DNA of 64,000 nucleotides from SIG480 sp045537045 (lineage in GTDB: Bacteria > Bacillota > Clostridia > Oscillospirales > JAAYXM01), in contig JAZSOS010000033.1 of assembly GCA_045537045.1 (NCBI GenBank), forward strand, positions 1 to 64,000, in the 5' to 3' direction. Below, piece by piece: positions 49,554-58,689 of the stretch. Below the pieces are notes generated by a model. It worked only from the letters and a program-made list of their open reading frames with translations. It did not search any database and was not told the DNA's origin. Both the position numbers and the translations under genes were made by a program. Each line of letters opens with the position of its first letter. The first letter of the stretch is position 1.

Positions 49554-51344
49554 ATGCTTATTACCAATGATATTAAGTACGTCGGCGTGAACGACCACGA
49601 AATTGATTTGTTTGAGGGACAGTATACCGTTCCCAACGGTATGTCGTATAACTCATACGTAATCCTTGACGAAAAAATTGCCGTGCTTGACACGGTTGAC
49701 GCGCGCTTTACTCACGCCTGGCTTGACAACATACAGAACACACTTGACGGCAGAGTTCCGGATTATCTTATCATCCAGCATATGGAGCCGGACCATTCAG
49801 CAAACATAGCAAACTTCATAAAGGCATACCCCGATGCAAAAATTGTTTCCTCGGAAAAATCCTTTACTATGATGAAGCAGTTTTTCGGCACTGATTTTTC
49901 CGAGCGTCAGGTAGTTGTCGGCGAGGGTGATACATTAACCTTGGGGACGCACACTCTTACCTTTGTCTCAGCACCTATGGTACACTGGCCTGAGGTCATC
50001 GTGACCTATGACAGCCGTGACAAGGTCCTCTTTTCAGCAGACGGCTTCGGCAAATTCGGCGCGCTTGACGCCGATGAGGACTGGGCATGCGAAGCGCGCC
50101 GCTATTACATCGGCATTGTCGGAAAATATGGCGTGCAGGTTCAGAATCTTCTCAAAAAAGCGGCATCTCTTGACATTGAAAAAATCTGCCCGCTCCACGG
50201 TCCCGTGCTTTCAGAAAACCTCGGCTACTATATAAACCTCTACAACACCTGGTCAAGCTACCAGCCGGAGGAGGAGGGCATTGTAATTGCCTATACCTCG
50301 GTTTACGGCAACACGAAAAAGGCAGTTGTGAAGCTTGCGGACAAGCTCCGCGCGAAGGGTTGCCCAAAGGTTGTTATAAACGACCTTGCACGCTGTGATA
50401 TGGCAGAGGCTGTTGAAGATGCCTTCCGTTACAGCAAAATCGTCTTTGCGACAACAACCTACAACGCGGAGATCTTCCCGTTTATGCGTGAATTTATAAA
50501 CCACCTTACCGAGCGTGGATTCAAAAACAGAACGGTTGCGTTTATTGAAAACGGAAGCTGGGCTCCTCTTGCGGCAAAGGTTATGCGCGAGATGCTTTCA
50601 AAGTGCAAGAATCTCACCGAGGCAGAAACCACGGTCAGAATCATGTCTGCGCTGAACGATGAGAGCATGGCACAGCTTGATGCTCTCTCCGATGAGCTTT
50701 GCCGCGAATACCTTGCACAGCAGGATTCCACGGCGAACAAGAATGACCTTACGGCACTGTTCAATATCGGATATGGTCTCTATGTCGTCACCTCTAACGA
50801 CGGCAAGCGTGACAACGGTCTTATTGTAAACACCGTTACACAGGTTACAAACGTTCCGAACAGAATCGCCGTTACAATAAACAAAGACAACTACTCACAC
50901 CACATTATAAAAAACTCAGGAAAGATGAACATAAACTGTCTTTCCGTTGACGCGCCTTTTGAGGTTTTCGAGCGTTTCGGATTCCAGAGCGGAAGAAATA
51001 CCGATAAGTTTGCCGGTTGCGATGTTCTACGTTCGGACAACGATCTCGTTTTCCTTTCGCGCTTTATAAATTCATTTATGTCGCTTGACGTTGAGCAGTA
51101 TGTTGACCTTGATACCCACGGAATGTTTATATGCAGTGTTTCCGAGGCGCGCGTCATCTCTGACCGTGAAACGCTGACATATTCGTATTATCACGAAAAC
51201 GTCAAGCCGAAGCCTCAGGTAGAAGGCAAAAAAGGGTATGTCTGCAAAATCTGCGGATTTGTGTATGAGGGTGACAAGCTTCCCGATGACTTTGTCTGCC
51301 CGCTCTGCAAGCACCCCGCATCTGATTTTGAAGAGATAAAGTAA
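49554..51344 (+). CDS. Flavodiiron protein fused to flavin reductase and rubredoxin
   Basis: A 596-residue four-part redox protein. An MBL-like diiron domain (about 1-250, ligands in HMEPDH: H76, E78, D80, H81, plus later histidines) is followed by a flavodoxin domain (about 255-390, IAYTSVYGNTKKAV). Then come a flavin-reductase-like domain (about 400-550) and a C-terminal rubredoxin (C564, C567, C582, C585). Flavodiiron proteins reduce O2 or NO to harmless products. The fusion carries its own electron relay, so only NAD(P)H should be needed. GGAGG precedes the ATG. Confidence 0.93.
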   Translation: MLITNDIKYVGVNDHEIDLFEGQYTVPNGMSYNSYVILDEKIAVLDTVDARFTHAWLDNIQNTLDGRVPDYLIIQHMEPDHSANIANFIKAYPDAKIVSSEKSFTMMKQFFGTDFSERQVVVGEGDTLTLGTHTLTFVSAPMVHWPEVIVTYDSRDKVLFSADGFGKFGALDADEDWACEARRYYIGIVGKYGVQVQNLLKKAASLDIEKICPLHGPVLSENLGYYINLYNTWSSYQPEEEGIVIAYTSVYGNTKKAVVKLADKLRAKGCPKVVINDLARCDMAEAVEDAFRYSKIVFATTTYNAEIFPFMREFINHLTERGFKNRTVAFIENGSWAPLAAKVMREMLSKCKNLTEAETTVRIMSALNDESMAQLDALSDELCREYLAQQDSTANKNDLTALFNIGYGLYVVTSNDGKRDNGLIVNTVTQVTNVPNRIAVTINKDNYSHHIIKNSGKMNINCLSVDAPFEVFERFGFQSGRNTDKFAGCDVLRSDNDLVFLSRFINSFMSLDVEQYVDLDTHGMFICSVSEARVISDRETLTYSYYHENVKPKPQVEGKKGYVCKICGFVYEGDKLPDDFVCPLCKHPASDFEEIK

Positions 51345-51366
51345 AATTTCAGGAGGATTTTTAAGT

Positions 51367-51525
51367 ATGAAATATGTATGTGACGTATGCGGATGGGTAT
51401 ATGATGAAGAAGTGGGCGATGAATAGCTCGGATTTGCCCCCGGAACAAAGTTTGAGGAACTTCCGGACGATTTTGAATGTCCCCTCTGCTTTGTAGGAAA
51501 GGACAGCTTCAGCCCCGAAGAATAA
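51367..51525 (+). pseudogene. Rubredoxin interrupted by an in-frame TAG
   Basis: The frame from ATG (51367, AGGAGG upstream) encodes MKYVCDVCGWVYDEEVGDE, then TAG at codon 20 (51424-51426). The rubredoxin continues in frame after it with LGFAPGTKFEELPDDFECPL and a C-terminal DSFSPEE, ending in TAA at 51523. The remainder is well conserved and all four cysteine ligands are present (two before and two after TAG). One base change from GAG would restore it. TAG is used as an ordinary stop elsewhere, so this is more likely a fresh mutation or base error than recoding. Confidence 0.8.
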
Positions 51526-51592
51526 AAGTGACAGATGATGTGAAAAACTTTGTTTTTTACATCATCTGATATACATAAGAGGAGTTTTTGTT

Positions 51593-52345
51593 ATGACTAT
51601 GGTATTGCTTACAGCGCTCGGTGTCGGCGGCGCGACCGTGTTCGGCTCACTTGTCGGCTTTGCTTTCAAAAAGATATCAACAAAATTTTCTGATATCGTC
51701 CTTTCCTTTGCAGCAGGGGTCATGCTTGCGGCGGCAGTGCTGGGTCTTGTCCTTCCGTCACTTGAGTACGGCGGGAAATACAGCCTTTTCATAACTGTTG
51801 CAGGAATATTTGCCGGTGCGCTGTGCTTAAATCTCATTGACAAGCTTGTTCCCCACCTTCACAGACTTGCAGGTGCCGACCGCGAAGAACACAACAATGC
51901 AAATTTAAATCGTGTTCTTCTCTTCGTCGCGGCAATAGCGATTCACAACTTTCCCGAAGGAATTGCTGCAGGTGTCGGTTTTGGCTCGGGTGACACATCT
52001 CAGGCTCTTATTATCGCCGGCGGCATTGCCCTGCAGAACATTCCCGAAGGAATGGTAATAATCGGCCCGATGCTTGCGGCAGGAATTCCCGCGGGCAGAA
52101 CATTCTTCTGCGCGCTTGCGACCGGTCTTGTCGAGGTTCTCGGCACGTTTATGGGGTATTTCGCTGTAAGCCTGTCAAGCGCAGTTCTTCCTTTCGCGCT
52201 TGCATTTGCCGGCGGCACCATGCTTTATGTAATCAGCGATGAAATGATTCCCGAAACCCACGCGCACGGCAATGAGCGGGGCGCAACTTACGCCTTACTT
52301 GTGGGTTTTTGCGTAATGCTTATAACAGATGTGCTTTTAGGTTAA
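51593..52345 (+). CDS. ZIP family metal transporter
   Basis: A 250-residue protein with about eight helices. The metal-binding HNFPEGIAAGVGFGSG and ALQNIPEGM motifs in helices IV and V are diagnostic of ZIP transporters, which import Zn, Fe or Mn. It resembles bacterial GufA/ZupT-like proteins. GAGGAG precedes the ATG. It is 12 bases from the next gene. Confidence 0.93.
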   Translation: MTMVLLTALGVGGATVFGSLVGFAFKKISTKFSDIVLSFAAGVMLAAAVLGLVLPSLEYGGKYSLFITVAGIFAGALCLNLIDKLVPHLHRLAGADREEHNNANLNRVLLFVAAIAIHNFPEGIAAGVGFGSGDTSQALIIAGGIALQNIPEGMVIIGPMLAAGIPAGRTFFCALATGLVEVLGTFMGYFAVSLSSAVLPFALAFAGGTMLYVISDEMIPETHAHGNERGATYALLVGFCVMLITDVLLG

Positions 52346-52357
52346 GGAGTGTTTTTC

Positions 52358-53275
52358 ATGATTAACGAGAAAAAATCAAAAGTCGTGTGCACTGTCCCCG
52401 CAGAGGAGGTCGCACGGGTCAAGGGTCTCGGGTTTCTGCGCGACAAGACAACGCCGGACTGTTTTAACGGACGCGTCATAACTCGCAACGGAAAAATCAC
52501 AACAGCCGAGATGCAGACAATAGCATCCGCCGCAGAAAAATTCGGCAGCGGTGAGGTTTCCATGACATCCCGCCTCACTGTTGAAATCCAGCGCGTTCCA
52601 TTTGAGAACATTGCTCCGTTATGTACATATCTTGAAGAAAACGGACTTGAAACCGGCGGCACAGGACCGAAGGTTCGCCCCGTTGTTTCATGCAAGGGTA
52701 CAACGTGCCAGTTCGGGCTTATTGACACCTTTGCCATCTCCGAAGAAATACACAAACGCTTTTATAAAGGTTATCACGATGTTAAGCTTCCGCACAAGTT
52801 TAAAATTGCCGTTGGCGGATGCCCGAACAATTGCGTAAAGCCGGATATAAACGACCTTGGTATCATTGGCGCACGCGTACCGGTTATAAATTACGACAAA
52901 TGCCGCGGATGCAAAAAATGCGCTGTTGTATCCTCTTGTCCTATGAAAGCGGCTGCGCTTTCGGGTGAGAAGATAGAAAAGGATGCTCTTCTCTGCAACA
53001 GCTGCGGGCGTTGCATAGGAAAATGTCCTTTCGGTGCATTTGAAGAATACACAAACGGCGCAAGAATTTACATCGGCGGACGTTGGGGCAAGAAAACGGC
53101 GCGCGGACGCGCCCTTTCAAAGCTCTTTACTGACACATCAGAGCTTCTTGATACGGTAGAGCGCACAATCTGCTTCTTCCGTGACGAAGGCCTTCCCGGC
53201 GAGCGTTTTGCCGATACAATAGAGCGCCTTGGCTTTGAATATGCCGAGAAAAAGATTTTAAACTTCCATAAATAA
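52358..53275 (+). CDS. Siroheme/4Fe-4S nitrite-sulfite reductase-like protein
   Basis: A 305-residue protein. An N-terminal nitrite/sulfite-reductase ferredoxin-like half is followed by siroheme-[4Fe-4S] cysteines in SCKGTTCQFGLIDT and GGCPNNCVKPD. Two bacterial ferredoxin motifs come next, CRGCKKCAVVSSCP and CNSCGRCIGKCP. It resembles the short anaerobic sulfite-reductase-like proteins of Clostridia; whether it reduces sulfite, nitrite or something else is open. The ATG at 52358 has AAGGAG 9 bases before it; a GTG three codons upstream is less likely. Confidence 0.85.
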   Translation: MINEKKSKVVCTVPAEEVARVKGLGFLRDKTTPDCFNGRVITRNGKITTAEMQTIASAAEKFGSGEVSMTSRLTVEIQRVPFENIAPLCTYLEENGLETGGTGPKVRPVVSCKGTTCQFGLIDTFAISEEIHKRFYKGYHDVKLPHKFKIAVGGCPNNCVKPDINDLGIIGARVPVINYDKCRGCKKCAVVSSCPMKAAALSGEKIEKDALLCNSCGRCIGKCPFGAFEEYTNGARIYIGGRWGKKTARGRALSKLFTDTSELLDTVERTICFFRDEGLPGERFADTIERLGFEYAEKKILNFHK

Positions 53276-53284
53276 AAAATCCGA

Positions 53285-53312
53285 CCCCGCGGAGTGATAT
53301 CACTCTGCGGGG
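53285..53312. terminator. Terminator between the siroheme protein and nagA
   Basis: A 14-bp stem (53285-53298 with 53299-53312, one G-U) with almost no loop, between two convergent genes, followed by CATTTAAT. Confidence 0.75.
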
Positions 53313-53333
53313 CATTTAATATATTATCCGTTT

Positions 53334-54512
53334 TTATGCTTTAAATACGACGTTGCCGTTTACCATTGTGAGAGAAACGTCGATGTTGTCATCGAAGATG
53401 ATGATATCTGCATATGCGCCCTCGCGGATTGTTCCTCGGTCGCGAAGATTTGCCATGCGTGCGGGATTTGCCGTAGCCATACGCACAGCATCAAGAAGCG
53501 TGCAGTCTGCCATATTTATCATATTGCGTACAAGGCGGTTTGTTGTGGAAATACTTCCTGCAAACGCCGTGCCGTCCATAAGCTTCGCTACGCCGTTTTC
53601 AATAATTACCTCGTAACCGTTCTTAAGGCTTCCTGCGATAAATGTTCCGCCGTCTGCCGCACCTGCACCGCGGAGAGCATCGGTAATGAGCGAAATGCGG
53701 TCAACGCCCTTGAATTTTACGATAAACTTTAAAAGAGATGCCGGCAGATGGCAACCGTCTGCGATAATCTCAACGTCCATTCCGTCAATCATATACGCCG
53801 CCTCAACAACGCCCGCATAGCGATATGCATTCTTGCGGTGAACAGTGCTGCAGCCGGAGTAAAGATGTGTTATAAGCTGATATCCCCAGTCGTATGCTTC
53901 CATAACCGTATCGTAATCTGCATCGGAATGGCCGACAGCAACAACAACATCGTGATCCATGCAGTGACGTGCAAATTCAGCAGAGCCGGGAAGCTCCGGT
54001 GCGGAGCTCCAACGCGCTAGCTTGTCACCGTATTTTTCAAGAAGCGGGAGATAATCTTCTTTCTTAGGAGGAGTTATGTACTCGGGGTTCTGCGCACCTG
54101 CCTGTGCAAGCGCAAAGTACGGTCCTTCGAGGTGAATACCCGGCATATATGCGCCCTTTGTGTTCTTTGCATTCGCCTCGTCAAGAACCTCAAACATCTG
54201 AACGTATTCCTCAACAACACCGGAGGAAGCAGTCGGGAGAAGAACTGTCGTACCAAATTTTGCGTGAAGCTCTGCCGCTGCAAGGAACGCATCAACAGTT
54301 CCGTCCATAAAGTCACCGCCACCGCCACCGTGGACGTGGATGTCGATAAATCCGGGAGAGATATACTTCCCACCCGCATCGTGACCAACATCAAACGGAC
54401 GTTCTTCTGCCGTTACCGCGACAACGCGTTCACCGTCGGTGTATACCGCTGTGCCCTCAGAGGCAATGGTGTTACCGAGAATTACTTTGCCGTTATAAAA
54501 CTTATGTACCAT
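53334..54512 (-). CDS. nagA: N-acetylglucosamine-6-phosphate deacetylase
   Basis: A 392-residue amidohydrolase that deacetylates GlcNAc-6-phosphate for amino-sugar breakdown and cell-wall recycling. It has the DIHVHGGGGGDFMDG metal motif, VAVGHSDA, HLYSGCS-type histidines and the LITDALRGAG catalytic aspartate. The start at 54512 (MVHKFYNG) has AAGGTG 7 bases upstream; another in-frame ATG two codons earlier is too close to the ribosome site. nagB is not nearby. Confidence 0.95.
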   Translation of the reverse strand: MVHKFYNGKVILGNTIASEGTAVYTDGERVVAVTAEERPFDVGHDAGGKYISPGFIDIHVHGGGGGDFMDGTVDAFLAAAELHAKFGTTVLLPTASSGVVEEYVQMFEVLDEANAKNTKGAYMPGIHLEGPYFALAQAGAQNPEYITPPKKEDYLPLLEKYGDKLARWSSAPELPGSAEFARHCMDHDVVVAVGHSDADYDTVMEAYDWGYQLITHLYSGCSTVHRKNAYRYAGVVEAAYMIDGMDVEIIADGCHLPASLLKFIVKFKGVDRISLITDALRGAGAADGGTFIAGSLKNGYEVIIENGVAKLMDGTAFAGSISTTNRLVRNMINMADCTLLDAVRMATANPARMANLRDRGTIREGAYADIIIFDDNIDVSLTMVNGNVVFKA

Positions 54513-54537
54513 AATCATTCACCTTTTTATAAATAGT

Positions 54538-54549
54538 TTACATATGTAA
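54538..54549. promoter_or_regulatory. Palindrome TTACATATGTAA upstream of nagA
   Basis: A perfect 12-base palindrome 26 bases before the nagA start. Its TTACA/TGTAA half-sites recur at 54638-54652 on the divergent side. Confidence 0.4.
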
Positions 54550-54615
54550 TAATAAAACAATTAAGAAAAAAAATCAACAGTTATTTTCGGCTATGCATAC
54601 GCAAAAAATTTTTGG

Positions 54616-54644
54616 TTGACATAACGGTTACAATATGTTACAAT
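54616..54644 (+). promoter_or_regulatory. Promoter of the SLH hydrolase gene
   Basis: A perfect TTGACA (54616-54621), a 17-base spacer and TACAAT (54639-54644). Confidence 0.75.
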
Positions 54645-54652
54645 ATATGTAA
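54638..54652. promoter_or_regulatory. TTACA-n5-TGTAA inverted repeat over the SLH promoter
   Basis: TTACAATATATGTAA overlaps the -10 box, sharing half-sites with the palindrome near nagA. A possible operator; regulator unknown. Confidence 0.4.
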
Positions 54653-54680
54653 TTGTTTTGTAATTAGGAGTAATTTTTGC

Positions 54681-55784
54681 ATGAGGAAAATCTTTATGGG
54701 CGCCGTTCTGGCGCTGTGCCTTTTCTGCGGAATTTCAACTGCCGTTGCGGCGAATGTCCCGACAGAAGCTGAGGCATATCAGAAAATTGTGGCTATGAAA
54801 AGCCAGTATCCCGAAGGGAAAACATGGACGAACGCTACCCGCTATAACTGGAAGGGCGGTTCTTACGGTGCCGGCGGTTGCATGGGCTTTGCGTTTCGTA
54901 TGTCAGATGCGGCGTTTGGAAATCTTCCTGCACGTGACATTTATCCGTCATCCGGAAAGCCGATAACCATTTCCATGCTTCGCGTGGGCGATATTCTCCG
55001 CCTGCCGGGTCACAGCGTTGTTGTTCTTGAAAAGCACGCAGACCACATCATCATCACCGAAGGCAACTATCAGCGCAGTGTTCACTGGGGACGTAAGATA
55101 ACTGCCGCTCAGGTTAAAAAAGCGAGCTATTACACAACTCGTTATCCCGTCGGTTATACCGAGCCGACTCCTGCAACAAAGACCGCGTCTGCAGTAAAGG
55201 AACCTGAAAAAATTTCCGTCACGGTGAACGGCGTTACATATCAGATTGTTGATATTGCATCACACTGGGCGCGTGAGCATATAAAGGCATGCCTTACAAG
55301 CTCACTTCTCTCAACGAGCGGTGAGGCATCATACGCATACTTTATGCCTAACGCAAGCGCAACCCGCGCACAGGTTGTTACAGCGCTTTACCGCGCAAAG
55401 GGCTCACCTAAGCCGGCATATTCAAGCTCGTTTGCGGATGTTCCGCAGGATTGCTACTACGCAGATGCAGTTTCGTGGGCATCACAGAACGGTATTGTAA
55501 CAGGCGTTACAGACACATCCTTTGCTCCTGATGCCGAGGTTACGCGTGAACAGCTTGCAGTTATAATGTACCGCTTTGCAAATGGCACGGAAACCGAGGG
55601 CGACCTCTCCGTATATGCAGACTGCGGCAACATTTCTTCATTCGCTGAAAATGCAGTACTCTGGGCAGTAAAGAACAACATAATTTCCGGCAAGAACGGA
55701 CTTCTTCTGCCGCAGGGGAAAACATCACGTGCAGAGTTTGCTACGATGATTGTGCGATTCTCGATGTCTTTGGCTAAAGCATAA
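54681..55784 (+). CDS. Secreted cysteine-hydrolase-like protein with SLH domains
   Basis: A 367-residue exported protein. A signal peptide (about 1-24, ending in AVAA) precedes a domain with a papain-like pattern: C67 in GAGGCMGFAF, H111 in PGHSVVVLE and N129 in EGN. This fits a CHAP/NlpC-type peptidoglycan or protein hydrolase, but the family assignment is tentative. Three SLH modules follow (from about residue 185) that anchor it to the cell wall. The ATG at 54681 follows TTAGGAG. Confidence 0.85.
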   Translation: MRKIFMGAVLALCLFCGISTAVAANVPTEAEAYQKIVAMKSQYPEGKTWTNATRYNWKGGSYGAGGCMGFAFRMSDAAFGNLPARDIYPSSGKPITISMLRVGDILRLPGHSVVVLEKHADHIIITEGNYQRSVHWGRKITAAQVKKASYYTTRYPVGYTEPTPATKTASAVKEPEKISVTVNGVTYQIVDIASHWAREHIKACLTSSLLSTSGEASYAYFMPNASATRAQVVTALYRAKGSPKPAYSSSFADVPQDCYYADAVSWASQNGIVTGVTDTSFAPDAEVTREQLAVIMYRFANGTETEGDLSVYADCGNISSFAENAVLWAVKNNIISGKNGLLLPQGKTSRAEFATMIVRFSMSLAKA

Positions 55785-55800
55785 GCAACTCAGATATTAC

Positions 55801-55842
55801 AGAAGCTGTAGAAAAAAACGTTGACTTTTTCTACAGCTTCTC
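55801..55842. terminator. Bidirectional terminator between the SLH gene and uvrA
   Basis: A 16-bp stem AGAAGCTGTAGAAAAA with TTTTTCTACAGCTTCT (55801-55816 with 55827-55842), with T-rich sequence following on the plus strand. Confidence 0.85.
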
Positions 55843-55857
55843 TTTTGTATTCTTTTT

Positions 55858-58686
55858 TTATATCAGCACGTTCTTAAGATAGTGACCGGTGTATGACTCT
55901 TTCGCCTTTGCCACCTCTTCCGGTGTTCCTGTTGCCACGATTTCACCGCCGCCATCGCCGCCCTCGGGACCGAGGTCGATAACGTGGTCGGCACATTTTA
56001 TAACATCAAGGTTATGCTCGATAACAACAACGGTGTTCCCTGCGTCCGTAAGGCGAGCGAGCATATCAACAAGCTTATGAACATCGGCTACGTGAAGCCC
56101 TGTTGTCGGCTCGTCGAGAATGTAAATAGTTTTGCCCGTGCTTCTTCTTGACAGCTCTGTTGCAAGCTTTACGCGCTGCGCCTCACCGCCGGAGAGCGTT
56201 GTTGAGCTTTGCCCGAGCTTTATATAGCCTAGGCCTACATCGCAAAGCGTCTGCATCTTACGCGCGATTTTCGGCACATTTTTGAAAAACTCGCACGCTT
56301 CCTCACACGTCATATCAAGCACTTCAAAGATGTTTTTGCCCTTGTATTTAACCTCAAGCGTTTCGCGGTTATATCTCTTCCCGTGGCACACATCACAGGT
56401 GACGTAAATGTCCGGGAGAAAGTGCATCTCAATCTTATTTACACCGTCTCCGGCACATGCCTCACATCTGCCGCCCTTTACGTTAAAGGAGAAACGGCTG
56501 CTTGTATACCCGCGCATCTTCGCATCGGGGCTCATCGCAAAAAGCGTGCGTATATCATTGAAAACGCCGGTATACGTCGCCGGATTTGAGCGCGGAGTTC
56601 GCCCGATAGGTGACTGGTCGATGTCTATTATCTTGTCAAGATGCTCTATCCCTTCTATTTTTTTGAACTTACCGGGATGCGTTTTTGCGCCGTTGAGTTC
56701 TTGGGCAAGGTGTTTATATAGAATTTCATTGGTGAGCGAAGATTTCCCCGATCCGGAAACACCCGTTATGCAGGTGAATTTCCCAAGTGGAATCGAAACG
56801 TCGATATTTTTGAGGTTGTTCTCACTTGCCCCCATTATTTTCAGAGACTTTCCTGTTCCCTTTCTTCTCTTTTCCGGAACCGGAATTTTTTTCTTACCGG
56901 AGAGATACTGACCGGTAATTGAACGCTTTTCCGCAATAATATCATCTATTGAGCCTGCGGCAACAATCTCGCCGCCGTGAACGCCCGCACCGGGTCCTAC
57001 GTCTACGATAAAGTCCGCCGCGCGCATAGTATCCTCATCGTGTTCTACAACAATAAGCGTGTTGCCGAGGTCACGAAGCTGACAAAGCGTTGCGAGAAGC
57101 TTGTCATTATCGCGCTGGTGAAGCCCTATCGACGGCTCGTCAAGAATGTAGAGTACGCCCATAAGCGATGCGCCAATCTGCGTGGCGAGGCGTATACGCT
57201 GGCTCTCACCGCCGGAAAGCGTTCCCGCACTTCTTGAGAGTGTGAGATACGAAAGACCTACGCTCTTCAAAAAACCAAGTCGCGCCTTTATCTCCCGGAG
57301 TATCAGCTCGGCTATCTTCTTTTCCCTCTCGCCGAGCTTGTCATCAAGGCTGTTTACAAAATCAAGTGCATCGTTTACCGACATATCACACATCTGGGCA
57401 ATGTTTATATCGCCTATGGTTACTGCAAGCGCCTCGCGGCGAAGTCTTTTTCCTCCGCAGGTTGCACACGGCGTGCTTATCATACATTCCTCAATCTCTG
57501 CCTTTGAATACTCGCTCGCCGTTTCATGATAACGTCGCTCAAGGTTTGCGACAAGACCTTCCCATGCCTGAGTGTAGTTCCCCTGACCGTAAGACTTGTC
57601 GTAGTGAAGCGGAATTTTTTCACCGTTCGTTCCGTAAAGCAATGCGTTATAAGCCTTTTCGGGAATTTCCCCAACCGGCGTTGCAAGGTCAAAGCCGTAG
57701 TGCGAGGCTAACCCGTCATAATACATTCTGCAGATTGTTCCGGGGGCGGCGTTTGTCCATCCGGAGGCGTGGATTGCGCCCTCGAGAATGGATTTTGTCT
57801 TGTCCGGAATTATCATATCAGGGTCAACCTTTAAGTGCGTGCCGAGTCCCGTACAGTCCGGACACGCGCCGTGAGGGTTATTAAAAGAAAACATCCTCGG
57901 CGTAAGCTCTTCAATGCTGATTCCGCAGTCCTCGCACGCATAGTTCTGCGAAAACATAAGCTCTTCCCCTCCGATTACATCAACTAAAATTATGCCTCCG
58001 GAGAGATTTGACGCAGTTTCTATCGAATCGGCAAGTCTTGTTTCAATGCCTTCCTTTATAACAAGACGGTCAATTATTATTTCAATATTGTGCTTTTTGT
58101 TCTTCTCAAGCTTTATATCCTCGGAAAGGTCGTAGATGTTGCCGTCAACTCTTGCGCGGACATAACCTGATTTTTTTGCACTCTCAAAAACCTTCTCATG
58201 CTCACCCTTTCTTCCTCGGACAACCGGGGCAAGAATTTGAAACTTTGTTCCCTCCGGAAGAGAGAGAATGCGATCGCATATCTGGTCAATCGTCTGCTGC
58301 TCAATTACCTTTCCACACACAGGACAATGCGGAGTTCCGGCACGCGCCCACAAAAGACGCAGATAGTCATAAATCTCCGTTACTGTACCGACGGTCGAAC
58401 GCGGATTTTTTGATGTTGTTTTCTGGTCGATTGAAATTGCGGGTGAAAGCCCCTCTATATAGTCAACATCCGGCTTTTCCATACGCCCGAGAAACATTCT
58501 CGCATATGATGAAAGCGACTCGACATATCTTCTCTGCCCTTCGGCATAAATCGTGTCAAAGGCAAGGCTCGATTTTCCCGAGCCGGAAAGCCCCGTGACA
58601 ACAATAAGGCTGTCGCGCGGGATTTCTATATCGACATTTTTAAGATTATGTTCTCTTGCACCTTTTACATAAATCGTTTTATTCAT
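55858..58686 (-). CDS. uvrA: Excinuclease ABC subunit UvrA
   Basis: A 942-residue ABC-type ATPase that finds bulky DNA lesions. It has two Walker A motifs (GLSGSGKSSLAFDT and GVSGSGKSSLTNEI), two signature LSGGESQR/LSGGEAQR motifs and zinc-finger cysteine pairs. Only 3 bases separate it from uvrB, which is upstream in the same operon. Confidence 0.98.
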   Translation of the reverse strand: MNKTIYVKGAREHNLKNVDIEIPRDSLIVVTGLSGSGKSSLAFDTIYAEGQRRYVESLSSYARMFLGRMEKPDVDYIEGLSPAISIDQKTTSKNPRSTVGTVTEIYDYLRLLWARAGTPHCPVCGKVIEQQTIDQICDRILSLPEGTKFQILAPVVRGRKGEHEKVFESAKKSGYVRARVDGNIYDLSEDIKLEKNKKHNIEIIIDRLVIKEGIETRLADSIETASNLSGGIILVDVIGGEELMFSQNYACEDCGISIEELTPRMFSFNNPHGACPDCTGLGTHLKVDPDMIIPDKTKSILEGAIHASGWTNAAPGTICRMYYDGLASHYGFDLATPVGEIPEKAYNALLYGTNGEKIPLHYDKSYGQGNYTQAWEGLVANLERRYHETASEYSKAEIEECMISTPCATCGGKRLRREALAVTIGDINIAQMCDMSVNDALDFVNSLDDKLGEREKKIAELILREIKARLGFLKSVGLSYLTLSRSAGTLSGGESQRIRLATQIGASLMGVLYILDEPSIGLHQRDNDKLLATLCQLRDLGNTLIVVEHDEDTMRAADFIVDVGPGAGVHGGEIVAAGSIDDIIAEKRSITGQYLSGKKKIPVPEKRRKGTGKSLKIMGASENNLKNIDVSIPLGKFTCITGVSGSGKSSLTNEILYKHLAQELNGAKTHPGKFKKIEGIEHLDKIIDIDQSPIGRTPRSNPATYTGVFNDIRTLFAMSPDAKMRGYTSSRFSFNVKGGRCEACAGDGVNKIEMHFLPDIYVTCDVCHGKRYNRETLEVKYKGKNIFEVLDMTCEEACEFFKNVPKIARKMQTLCDVGLGYIKLGQSSTTLSGGEAQRVKLATELSRRSTGKTIYILDEPTTGLHVADVHKLVDMLARLTDAGNTVVVIEHNLDVIKCADHVIDLGPEGGDGGGEIVATGTPEEVAKAKESYTGHYLKNVLI

Positions 58687-58689
58687 CTG

